Origin: an uncultured Bacilli bacterium
Lineage (GTDB): Bacteria > Bacillota_I > Bacilli_A > RFN20 > CAG-288
DNA length: 9,714 nt
Assembly (NCBI GenBank): GCA_948525355.1
Contig: CAOSOP010000032.1
Location: 1-9,714 of the forward strand
Reading direction: 5' to 3'
How positions within the stretch are numbered: the first letter of the stretch is position 1; each line of letters begins with the position of its first letter. The notes beneath the pieces are model-generated. The model made no database searches. It saw only the letters and a program-made list of their open reading frames with translations, and was not told where the DNA came from. Of the stretch, positions 1 through 4,868 are shown piece after piece. A program made the position numbers and the translations under genes.

Positions 1-2
1 CA

Positions 3-44
3 TCGATGAAGTTGGGTAAATGGTATGAAGTTGCAATTAACTAG
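3..44 (+). CDS. C-terminal end of an upstream gene, possibly a GNAT acetyltransferase
   Basis: Only the last 13 codons are inside the window, ending at TAG 42-44. The frame reads SMKLGKWYEVAIN. The Gly-Lys-Trp-Tyr-Asp/Glu-Val pattern close to the C terminus resembles the ends of phosphinothricin-type GNAT acetyltransferases, which is family knowledge applied to a very short piece. The other two forward frames meet stops at 7-9 and 17-19, so this is the frame that stays open longest. The identity is a guess; that some gene ends here is more likely than what it encodes. Confidence 0.3.
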   Translation, partial: SMKLGKWYEVAIN

Positions 45-79
45 TCACTTAATGAATTACAAAAAAAAGAAAAAATATC

Positions 80-108
80 TTGTATTTTTTTAATACATCG
101 CATACAAT
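80..108 (+). promoter_or_regulatory. Sigma-A promoter of the tRNA cluster
   Basis: A -35 box TTGTAT (80-85) and a -10 box TACAAT (103-108) are separated by exactly 17 bp. The predicted start near 115 lies about 8 nt before the tRNA-Cys 5' end at 123, as expected for a stable-RNA promoter. The -35 overlaps an AT-only inverted repeat (71-77 with 83-89) that could be a weak terminator for the upstream gene. Confidence 0.6.
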
Positions 109-122
109 GTATAAGATGGTTT

Positions 123-197
123 GGTTCCTTAGCCAAGTTGGTAAGGCAAGTGACTGCAACTCACTGATCGACGGTTCGAATCCGCCAGGAACCTCCA
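123..197 (+). tRNA. tRNA-Cys (anticodon GCA)
   Basis: The acceptor stem 123-129 pairs perfectly with 187-193. The discriminator is T194, as is usual for cysteine tRNAs, and CCA (195-197) is encoded. The anticodon stem 149-153/161-165 closes a seven-base loop 154-160 with GCA at 156-158. The T-arm carries the usual GGTTCGAATCC. It is first in a three-tRNA transcript. Confidence 0.95.
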
Positions 198-208
198 CGA
201 AAGCATCT

Positions 209-285
209 GCGCCTATAGATCAACTGGATAGATTGTCTGGCTACGAACCAGGAGGTTGTGAGTTCGAGTCTTACTGGGCGCACCA
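209..285 (+). tRNA. tRNA-Arg (anticodon ACG)
   Basis: The acceptor stem 209-215 pairs with 275-281, with one T-G wobble. Discriminator A282 and an encoded CCA (283-285) follow. The anticodon stem 236-240/248-252 closes loop 241-247 with ACG at 243-245. An ACG anticodon needs A34-to-inosine editing by the TadA deaminase to read CGU, CGC and CGA; this is established tRNA biology and TadA is not in this window. Confidence 0.95.
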
Positions 286-288
286 TAT

Positions 289-365
289 CGGGAATTAGCG
301 CAGCTTGGTAGCGCGCTTGCCTTGGGAGCAAGAGGTCGCGAGTTCGAATCTCGCATTCCCGACCA
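289..365 (+). tRNA. tRNA-Pro (anticodon TGG)
   Basis: The acceptor stem 289-295 pairs perfectly with 355-361. Discriminator A362 and an encoded CCA (363-365) follow. The anticodon stem 316-320/328-332 closes loop 321-327 with TGG at 323-325. Only three bases (286-288) separate it from tRNA-Arg, so the cluster must be cut from a common precursor. Confidence 0.95.
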
Positions 366-377
366 TTTGATAATTAT

Positions 378-409
378 GCCTTGATATAAGATTATATTGA
401 GGCTTTTTT
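378..409 (+). terminator. Rho-independent terminator of the tRNA cluster
   Basis: GCCTTGATATAA (378-389) pairs with TTATATTGAGGC (392-403) with two wobble pairs. Six T follow (404-409). It lies 12 nt after tRNA-Pro and separates the tRNA transcript from the lipoprotein gene. Confidence 0.85.
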
Positions 410-433
410 AGTATTATTAGATTTTTTATCGTT

Positions 434-462
434 TTGACAACGATCGCTGCATATGTTATATT
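434..462 (+). promoter_or_regulatory. Strong sigma-A promoter of the lipoprotein gene
   Basis: A perfect -35 TTGACA (434-439), a 17-bp spacer and a -10 TATATT (457-462) are present. The predicted start is near 469, which lies inside the operator at 468-481. It is one of the closest promoters to consensus in the window. Confidence 0.8.
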
Positions 463-467
463 ACAAA

Positions 468-481
468 TGTAAGCGGTTACA
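468..481 (+). promoter_or_regulatory. cre/LacI-family operator in front of the lipoprotein gene
   Basis: TGTAAGCGGTTACA has perfectly symmetric 5-bp arms (TGTAA/TTACA) around a central CG. It matches every position of the Bacillus CcpA cre consensus TGWAANCGNTNWCA and closely resembles amyO of B. subtilis. It covers about +1 to +13 of the predicted transcript, a position where a bound regulator would block initiation or early elongation. A near-copy lies before the sugar operon at 4769-4782. The regulator could be CcpA or a sugar-specific LacI-family repressor; neither is encoded here. Confidence 0.7.
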
Positions 482-505
482 ATATCGTTTTATAGGAAAG
501 GAAAT

Positions 506-1075
506 ATGAAAAAATCACACATTATTCCATTAATAATTATGTTAACAACATCATTTTCATGTGATTATGATAATGGTGGATGTGCACATGCTTTGTTTCC
601 TATGGATATCGAATATATAAAAAATAAAGAATATGACATTTATAATGCGGGTGTAAAAGTATTTTTAGGGTTATTTCCTGGTGAAATAAATGATCGTAGA
701 GAGTTAAATGCTATGTTGATTGCAAATGAAAATGATACATTAGACATTGGTTATTATACAGAGTCAACAGTTTTAAAAACATATAATGATGATGATCTCC
801 GTGATATGAAATTTGTTTATGATACATATACTGATAAAAAAGATAAAACTACTTATTATTTTAGAGGAAATGAATATATTAAAATTCCAAAATCGACTTT
901 TAAAAATGAAGAAGGCATAATTACTATTACATTCTATTTTATGGTTGATAAAAATGGAGTTCTAACACCTAGCAGTGGTCAAGGACAGGGTTTTTGGTAC
1001 GAAAAAAGACCTAATTCTAAGATAAGATTTAGAGAAGTAAAGGATAGTGATATAAAAAAGAACTATATATATTGA
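506..1075 (+). CDS. Small lipoprotein of unknown function
   Basis: This 189-residue protein is predicted to be exported and lipid-anchored. The N terminus has two lysines, a hydrophobic stretch (about 5-17) and a lipobox ending SFSC, with Cys19 as the acylated residue. A second Cys follows at 26. The mature part is acidic, rich in Asn, Asp and Tyr, and looks like a beta-rich globular domain; I recognise no family. ATG 506 is supported by the purine-rich AGGAAAGGA (494-502) and by the signal peptide. The gene stands alone between the tRNA terminator and a long intergenic region. Its strong promoter carries a cre-like operator shared with the sugar operon, so expression may follow carbon source. 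A sugar-related surface role is only an inference from that site. Confidence 0.85.
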   Translation: MKKSHIIPLIIMLTTSFSCDYDNGGCAHALFPMDIEYIKNKEYDIYNAGVKVFLGLFPGEINDRRELNAMLIANENDTLDIGYYTESTVLKTYNDDDLRDMKFVYDTYTDKKDKTTYYFRGNEYIKIPKSTFKNEEGIITITFYFMVDKNGVLTPSSGQGQGFWYEKRPNSKIRFREVKDSDIKKNYIY

Positions 1076-1277
1076 AGAGTAAAATAGTTTATTTGTATTA
1101 TGTTTTTTGAAAATAAATAATATGGTGATTTTTTTTAGAGTATTCAATTAATTATAACCTAGACGCAGTCAAAATTAAAAAATCATACCTTTTCTATTTG
1201 TTGCTTTTACAGAAATATAAATAAATTTTGCTCTCTTAAATGAAGTTAACTTGATTTTAGTTCTTCCATAAGTAGCA
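1076..1277. other. AT-rich intergenic stretch without a recognised gene
   Basis: No convincing gene is seen. A weak AT-only inverted repeat (1088-1094 with 1111-1117) followed after some distance by eight T (about 1129-1136) might act as a poor terminator for the lipoprotein gene. The open frame on the minus strand here is low-complexity and overlaps the end of the lipoprotein gene, so it is not called. Confidence 0.5.
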
Positions 1278-1484
1278 ATGTTATTTGTATTTATGAAGTC
1301 ACTACCGTATTACATTACAGTATATTATAATCCGTTTTTCCATTTGGATTATTATGCTGCTAATTATGTACAAAAATTATGCAATGTAATAAGTTTCGTA
1401 TTTATCGGGTTAATTTATATGTATTTATTAATTAGAAATATAAAGATTAAAAGAAAAAGTCTTAAAAAATCTAATGATTCATAA
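1278..1484 (+). CDS. Doubtful small membrane ORF or gene remnant
   Basis: This open frame of 68 codons has one clear hydrophobic segment (about residues 38-53) followed by a basic tail rich in Lys (about 54-65), which would place the C terminus inside the cell. The N-terminal part is rich in Tyr and Phe. There is no Shine-Dalgarno before ATG 1278, an in-frame stop lies at 1269-1271, and no convincing promoter was seen. It could be a small single-pass protein, the tail of a decayed membrane gene, or chance in AT-rich DNA. I recognise no family. Confidence 0.25.
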   Translation: MLFVFMKSLPYYITVYYNPFFHLDYYAANYVQKLCNVISFVFIGLIYMYLLIRNIKIKRKSLKKSNDS

Positions 1485-1525
1485 AAGTTTTATAATCTAT
1501 TTTTTATATATTAATAAGCTATGAA

Positions 1526-1648
1526 ATAAAAAGCGGGGTTAAATAGTCATATTTTAAGCACCGCGACTAGGATGACATGTCTAGCAGTTTTCCAGCATTA
1601 TCCCACGACTTAGCAGGATTCTGAGAACAAGGTGACCAATTCCTTGTA
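1526..1648 (-). ncRNA. Candidate structured small RNA on the minus strand, family unknown
   Basis: A patch clearly richer in G and C than its AT-rich surroundings shows a complete small-RNA layout on the minus strand. A promoter (1655-1682) points into it. The RNA would begin near 1648 with a hairpin (1642-1647 with 1627-1632, 6 bp). The body could pair 1599-1604 with 1569-1574, six pairs including one G-U, and the element ends in a GC-topped terminator (1533-1564) with a U tract. UAGUC (1569-1565) can also pair with GACUA in the terminator loop (1548-1544), which would make a pseudoknot. It is not the leader of the next plus-strand gene, whose promoter lies downstream at 1706-1735. I could not match it to SRP, tmRNA, 6S, T-box or a known riboswitch. 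The exact ends are estimates. Confidence 0.45.
1528..1564 (-). terminator. Rho-independent terminator, minus strand
   Basis: Read on the minus strand, GCGG (1564-1561) pairs with CCGC (1536-1533) and TTAAA (1557-1553) pairs with TTTAA (1543-1539), with a small asymmetric bulge between them. A run of five T follows (complement of 1532-1528). In the plus direction no T run follows the hairpin, so the strand assignment is clear if it is a terminator. Confidence 0.55.
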
Positions 1649-1654
1649 CTTGTT

Positions 1655-1682
1655 ATTAGTATATGTAAGTAAAAAAAGTCAA
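1655..1682 (-). promoter_or_regulatory. Possible promoter of the minus-strand RNA
   Basis: On the minus strand a -35 TTGACT (1682-1677) is followed after 16 bp by ACTAAT (1660-1655), a 4-of-6 match to the -10 consensus. The predicted start falls near 1648, immediately before the first hairpin of the candidate RNA. It is divergent from the DUF5714 promoter. Confidence 0.4.
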
Positions 1683-1705
1683 TGTGTTAAAATTATGGTG
1701 GAAAA

Positions 1706-1735
1706 TTGAAGTTGATTAAAAAGATATGCTATACT
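1706..1735 (+). promoter_or_regulatory. Extended -10 promoter of the DUF5714-deaminase unit
   Basis: TGCTATACT (1727-1735) is an extended -10 element. TTGAAG (1706-1711) sits 18 bp upstream of the hexamer TATACT as the -35. The predicted start near 1742 gives a leader of about 22 nt containing GGGAG. Confidence 0.65.
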
Positions 1736-1763
1736 ATAGAAAATTTAATTTTGGGAGATTAAT

Positions 1764-2333
1764 ATGACAAATATTCTAGATGAAAAATATGGTTTAATAC
1801 AAAATGAAATTATAAATACTTTGTCTAAAAATCCAATTGATATTGTTAAATCAATGATGAAAAAGGATTTTGTGAGTATGCACGGTCCTGAACATCATTA
1901 TTTGGATGGTGCATCTTTTCTTGTTGCTTATAAAAATTCAGGTGGTGAAATAGATTTATCTTCAGCACTTGTTGAGCTTAGAGAAAGAGCGATGAAAATG
2001 CCTGGAGCAATGTGTGGTCAATGGGGGATTTGTGGATCAATTGCATCAATTGGAGCGGCACTATCAATAATTCATAAAACAGGTCCACTATCAAGTGATG
2101 ATTTTTATAAGCAACACATGGAGTATACATCATCAGTTTTAGCACTTATGAGCAAAATAGGTGGTCCAAGATGTTGCAAGAGAAATGCTTTTTTATCGAT
2201 TTTTGAAGCGGCAAAGTATGTTAAAGAAAAATATGGTATTAATATGGAGATTAATAATATTGAATGTGAGTTTAGTAAATTAAATCAACAATGTATTAAG
2301 GACAGATGCCCTTTTTATAAGAGGAGATGGTAA
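1764..2333 (+). CDS. DUF5714 family protein
   Basis: I recognise this 189-residue protein as DUF5714, a family of unknown function in anaerobic bacteria and archaea. The family signature is clear: HGPEHH (40-45), a Gly-rich segment with Cys84 and Cys90, GGPRCCKR with Cys137-Cys138, and a C-terminal Cys168, Cys177 and Cys182 (C-x4-CPF). The conserved His and Cys suggest a metal or Fe-S centre, which is my inference. There is no signal peptide, so it should be cytoplasmic, and the length covers the whole domain. ATG 1764 is supported by GGGAG (1753-1757) six bases upstream. The stop overlaps the ribosome binding region of the deaminase gene, so the two genes are probably cotranscribed and translationally coupled. 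Confidence 0.85.
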   Translation: MTNILDEKYGLIQNEIINTLSKNPIDIVKSMMKKDFVSMHGPEHHYLDGASFLVAYKNSGGEIDLSSALVELRERAMKMPGAMCGQWGICGSIASIGAALSIIHKTGPLSSDDFYKQHMEYTSSVLALMSKIGGPRCCKRNAFLSIFEAAKYVKEKYGINMEINNIECEFSKLNQQCIKDRCPFYKRRW

Positions 2334-2335
2334 AA

Positions 2336-2728
2336 ATGGATGATATTTGGATGAAATTATATGAATCGGCGAAGAGAGTTCAAAACTATAGAGAAGTATC
2401 AAATTATGTCTCAGCTGGCTCAGTATCGGCGGCAGTTCTTTCTTCTAGCGGAAAGATCTATGTTGGTGTTTGTATCGACACTTGTAGTACATTAGGAATA
2501 TGTGCTGAAAGAAATGCTATTTTTAATATGATTACTAATGGTGAAAATGAGATTAAAAGAGTTCTTGCGATAATGGGTAGTGAAAAATGTGGAGCTCCAT
2601 GTGGGGCGTGCAGAGAATTAATGGTTCAATTGATGCCAGATAAATATAAAGATGTCGAAGTGATGCTTGATTTTGAAAACGATATTGTAAAGACGTTAGG
2701 TGAATTAACTCCTGATTGGTGGATATGA
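2336..2728 (+). CDS. Cytidine deaminase-like zinc deaminase
   Basis: This 130-residue enzyme belongs to the CDA fold, which hydrolytically deaminates cytidine or related aminopyrimidines. Zinc ligands and catalytic Glu are visible as Cys56-Ala-Glu58 and PCGAC with Cys89 and Cys92. The length suits the small tetrameric bacterial CDA and blasticidin-S-deaminase-like groups. The C terminus (LGELTPDWW) is like the latter and may mean a substrate other than free cytidine, so the symbol cdd is withheld. An ATG at 2327 is in frame but touches the GAGGAG at 2321-2326. ATG 2336 has a 9-nt spacing and is the better start; it also leaves a 2-nt gap after the DUF5714 stop at 2331-2333. Likely roles are pyrimidine salvage or detoxification of a nucleoside analogue. 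Confidence 0.85.
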   Translation: MDDIWMKLYESAKRVQNYREVSNYVSAGSVSAAVLSSSGKIYVGVCIDTCSTLGICAERNAIFNMITNGENEIKRVLAIMGSEKCGAPCGACRELMVQLMPDKYKDVEVMLDFENDIVKTLGELTPDWWI

Positions 2729-2753
2729 GTGAAAAACTAATTCAGTTCAAATA

Positions 2754-2782
2754 TTGACAACATATATAAAAAGATTTATTCT
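2754..2782 (+). promoter_or_regulatory. Promoter placing the start at the ATG of the membrane protein gene
   Basis: A perfect -35 TTGACA (2754-2759), a 17-bp spacer and TATTCT (2777-2782) are present. The -10 ends seven bases before ATG 2790, so transcription would start at or next to the initiation codon. The TTG at 2754, which could be read as an upstream start codon, is better explained as part of this -35 box. Confidence 0.6.
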
Positions 2783-2789
2783 TAGAAAC

Positions 2790-4016
2790 ATGAAAACTAT
2801 TTTAAAATTCTCGTTTATTATTCTAATTCCATTTATAAGTGGATTATTAATGATGACATTAGGTACAGGTAAAGTCCAAGAAGTTGGAAAGTACATATTA
2901 GACTATGGGACATTAGGAGCATTAATTATATTTTTCATTGTCTTTATGATTCTATTTATTACCGGAAAATTATCGACTAAATCTAATAGTGAAAAGAATG
3001 AAAAAGAAATTGAGCAAGAACAGATTGATAATATAAATAGTACTTATAGATATCAAAATAGAAGAGAAGTTGCAGAATATATGGAAAGACATGTATCTAC
3101 TGCTTATAGCAATTCTTCTTCCAAAGAAAAAGTATTTGGATGGTTGTTTTTTAGTGCTTTAATCATTCTATTTGTTTTAGGAATTATATTTTTAAGTATT
3201 GGATTATATATAGTTGCAATTGTTTGTATAAGTCTTTTCTGCGGAATAATTCTTACTGCGTTTGTAGTAAAGAAAATATTAGAAAGAAGATCAATGAAGG
3301 GGAGCTCTTTTGAAAATGCCGATTTGGTATTGGCTTCGGTTAAATATTCTGTCCTATCAAGTATGAGAACTAGTGGAAACAAGTCTCAACGTGTTAATAA
3401 TACTATTTACAAAGTTGTCATTACTTATGATGATAAAGAATACGTTGCTTATTCAGAGAAAATGTATGAAGCTGGTGAAAAAGTTTGCGCATATATAAAA
3501 GGAAAGAGCGCGAAGATAGCAGAAGTTGATGAATCTGAAATGGATAAAATATATGATGAAGTCATCGACGTTAAGTCTTTTGTCTATATATATCTGGATA
3601 ATTTTTTGCTTGAATGTATTAAAGAAAAAATCACTCAAGCAGATTTTATTGATGATATCAGAAAGAGCATTGATTCTTCAAAATTAATAAACCTTAAATC
3701 AAATAGTGTAGACAAGATAGAAATACGCGACATTCCGAGCCATTTCATTTTATATTTTAATGAGTTTGACGATTCGCTAGTAGTAAGTTTTAATGTAGAC
3801 TTTGTTATTGATACATTTAATAGACACAAGAGATTAAATAGAATAAGTGGATCTATTACCACACGAATAATTCTTCCACCTTTTAAATCCAGTGATTGGA
3901 AGGGATTTATAAAGGAAAAGGATCTTAATGAACAATATAGTAGTTATAAGCACTTAGTTAAGTATGATAATGACATGACCGATTACGATGAGATTATTAT
4001 CGATGAAAATATTTAA
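2790..4016 (+). CDS. Four-helix membrane protein with soluble C-terminal domains, function unknown
   Basis: This 408-residue protein begins with two hydrophobic helices (about 5-24 and 41-60). A charged, Glu/Lys/Gln-rich cytoplasmic-type linker (61-115) and two more helices (about 117-137 and 139-161) follow. Residues 178-246 look like a small beta-barrel of the kind seen in DUF3592-like membrane proteins, with the pattern YKVVITYDDKEYVAYS followed by EAGEKVCAYIKG. A second domain (about 270-375) alternates beta strands and helices and is not recognised, and the tail is acidic. An in-frame TTG at 2754 would add 12 residues but is part of a promoter. Neither start has a Shine-Dalgarno; ATG 2790 is chosen because it coincides with the predicted transcription start. 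It follows the deaminase gene after 61 bases and is probably transcribed separately. No function can be given. Confidence 0.8.
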   Translation: MKTILKFSFIILIPFISGLLMMTLGTGKVQEVGKYILDYGTLGALIIFFIVFMILFITGKLSTKSNSEKNEKEIEQEQIDNINSTYRYQNRREVAEYMERHVSTAYSNSSSKEKVFGWLFFSALIILFVLGIIFLSIGLYIVAIVCISLFCGIILTAFVVKKILERRSMKGSSFENADLVLASVKYSVLSSMRTSGNKSQRVNNTIYKVVITYDDKEYVAYSEKMYEAGEKVCAYIKGKSAKIAEVDESEMDKIYDEVIDVKSFVYIYLDNFLLECIKEKITQADFIDDIRKSIDSSKLINLKSNSVDKIEIRDIPSHFILYFNEFDDSLVVSFNVDFVIDTFNRHKRLNRISGSITTRIILPPFKSSDWKGFIKEKDLNEQYSSYKHLVKYDNDMTDYDEIIIDENI

Positions 4017-4023
4017 TGAATTA

Positions 4024-4052
4024 TTTCAACAAACTAAATTTTTTGCTATTAT
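4024..4052 (+). promoter_or_regulatory. Extended -10 promoter directly before the uracil-DNA glycosylase gene
   Basis: TGCTATTAT (4044-4052) is an extended -10 element whose hexamer ends six bases before ATG 4059. TTTCAA (4024-4029), 17 bp upstream, is a weak -35, as extended -10 promoters tolerate. The predicted start coincides with the ATG. Confidence 0.6.
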
Positions 4053-4058
4053 ATTTAT

Positions 4059-4715
4059 ATGATTAATTCATTTTTAGATTTTATTCATACTGAAAAGAAA
4101 AAAGATTATTACGTTAAACTTGCCAACTTTCTTAGAAATGAGTACACAAACTATACTTGTTATCCTAAAAAAGAAGATGTTTTTAATGCGATAAAGTATT
4201 GTGATATAGATAATCTTAAAGTTGTAATACTAGGTCAAGATCCATACCATGAAGAAGGTCAAGCGCATGGATTTGCTTTTAGTGTTAAATGCGAAAAATT
4301 ACCTCCGTCTTTGATTAATATATATAAAGAAATGCGCAGCGACTTAGTAATTGATTTTACACAAGATGGTGATTTGACATATCTTGCTAATCAGGGAGTT
4401 TTGTTATTAAACTCTACCTTAACAGTTCGTGAGCATTTGGCTTTTTCACATGCGGGGAAAGGATGGGAAATCTTTACTGATAATTTAATAAGACAAATCT
4501 GTGATATAGATCGACCGATAGTATTTATATTATGGGGAAATGCCGCAATTTCTAAAGAAAAATATGTCTACAATAATAAACACCTTGTTTTAAAAGCTGC
4601 ACATCCATCTCCATTATCGGCGAGTAGAGGTTTCTTTGGCTGTCATCATTTTTCTTTAGCAAATGAATTTTTGACTTCTAATGGCTTAAAACCGATAGAA
4701 TGGGTAAAGAAATAA
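4059..4715 (+). CDS. ung: Uracil-DNA glycosylase, family 1
   Basis: The enzyme removes uracil from DNA, opening base-excision repair of deaminated cytosine and misincorporated dUMP. All family-1 motifs are present in 218 residues, close to the usual 220-230. The water-activating loop GQDPYH (59-64) has catalytic Asp61, and Phe74 is placed to stack on uracil. LLLNSTLTV carries Asn118, the base-specificity residue. HPSPLSASRGFFGCHHF (182-198) is the minor-groove intercalation loop with catalytic His182. The N terminus aligns in register with E. coli Ung by memory, which supports ATG 4059. No Shine-Dalgarno is visible, and the -10 box lies only six bases upstream, so translation may start on a leaderless mRNA. 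It stands alone between the membrane protein and the sugar operon, with no clear terminator after it. Confidence 0.97.
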   Translation: MINSFLDFIHTEKKKDYYVKLANFLRNEYTNYTCYPKKEDVFNAIKYCDIDNLKVVILGQDPYHEEGQAHGFAFSVKCEKLPPSLINIYKEMRSDLVIDFTQDGDLTYLANQGVLLLNSTLTVREHLAFSHAGKGWEIFTDNLIRQICDIDRPIVFILWGNAAISKEKYVYNNKHLVLKAAHPSPLSASRGFFGCHHFSLANEFLTSNGLKPIEWVKK

Positions 4716-4768
4716 TAGGTTTATTTGCTATATTTTAGGTAAAAAGCAAGATAAAAATAGTATGAAAA

Positions 4769-4782
4769 TGTAAGCGGTTGCA
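4769..4782 (+). promoter_or_regulatory. cre/LacI-family operator upstream of the sugar operon
   Basis: TGTAAGCGGTTGCA differs from the operator at 468-481 by a single base, and the shared block extends to 18 bases with 17 identical (4766-4783 against 465-482). It matches the CcpA cre consensus at all but one position. It lies just upstream of the -35 box, centred about 50 bp before the predicted start, a place more typical of an activator. A second, weaker promoter (TTAGGT 4735-4740, TAGTAT 4758-4763) would instead place it at +1 as in the lipoprotein gene. Confidence 0.65.
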
Positions 4783-4790
4783 AATTCTTA

Positions 4791-4818
4791 GTGACAAATT
4801 GTTTTTTTGTGTTAAAAT
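4791..4818 (+). promoter_or_regulatory. Promoter of the sugar ABC operon
   Basis: GTGACA (4791-4796) and TAAAAT (4813-4818), with a 16-bp spacer, each match the consensus in five of six positions. The predicted start is near 4825, giving a leader of about 44 nt that begins with the palindrome at 4825-4841. Confidence 0.65.
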
Positions 4819-4824
4819 AGATAT

Positions 4825-4841
4825 GTACCCAAGTTTGGTAC
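4825..4841 (+). promoter_or_regulatory. Palindrome at the 5' end of the sugar operon leader
   Basis: GTACCCAAGTTTGGTAC is a 17-base palindrome centred on G4833 with one mismatched pair (4830/4836). It covers about +1 to +17 of the predicted transcript. It may be a second operator for an operon-specific repressor, or a 5' stem that protects the mRNA. It ends ten bases before the AGGAG, so it need not mask it. Confidence 0.45.
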
Positions 4842-4868
4842 TTCATTGAAAGGAGAGAAAATATAGCA

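Noticed and set aside
80..298. Open frame of 72 codons on the plus strand across the tRNAs.
   Set aside because: It runs through tRNA-Cys and tRNA-Arg, so it is a chance frame.
962..1147. Open frame of 61 codons on the minus strand.
   Set aside because: It overlaps the lipoprotein gene end, is low-complexity (Ile, Lys, Phe, Tyr) and has no supporting signals.
1531..1542. AGCGGGGTTA resembles the conserved 3' part of c-di-GMP-I riboswitches.
   Set aside because: The other conserved parts of that riboswitch are missing and the segment is better explained as an arm of the minus-strand terminator.
1558..1565. GCACCGCG resembles the core of a T-box sequence.
   Set aside because: The flanking AGGGTG, stem I elements and downstream antiterminator/terminator pairing are absent, and the next gene has its own promoter after this point.
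1649..1668. Possible XerCD dif-like site (TATGTAA with ACTT upstream).
   Set aside because: Only part of one arm matches and the symmetry is poor; the bases also form the minus-strand promoter.
2725..2757. Ten-codon ORF starting ATGA over the deaminase stop.
   Set aside because: It is very short with no ribosome binding site of its own, and it ends inside the -35 box; a leader peptide is possible but unsupported.
4716..4768. Search for a terminator between ung and the sugar operon.
   Set aside because: No hairpin followed by a T run was found, so read-through from ung is possible and no terminator is called.
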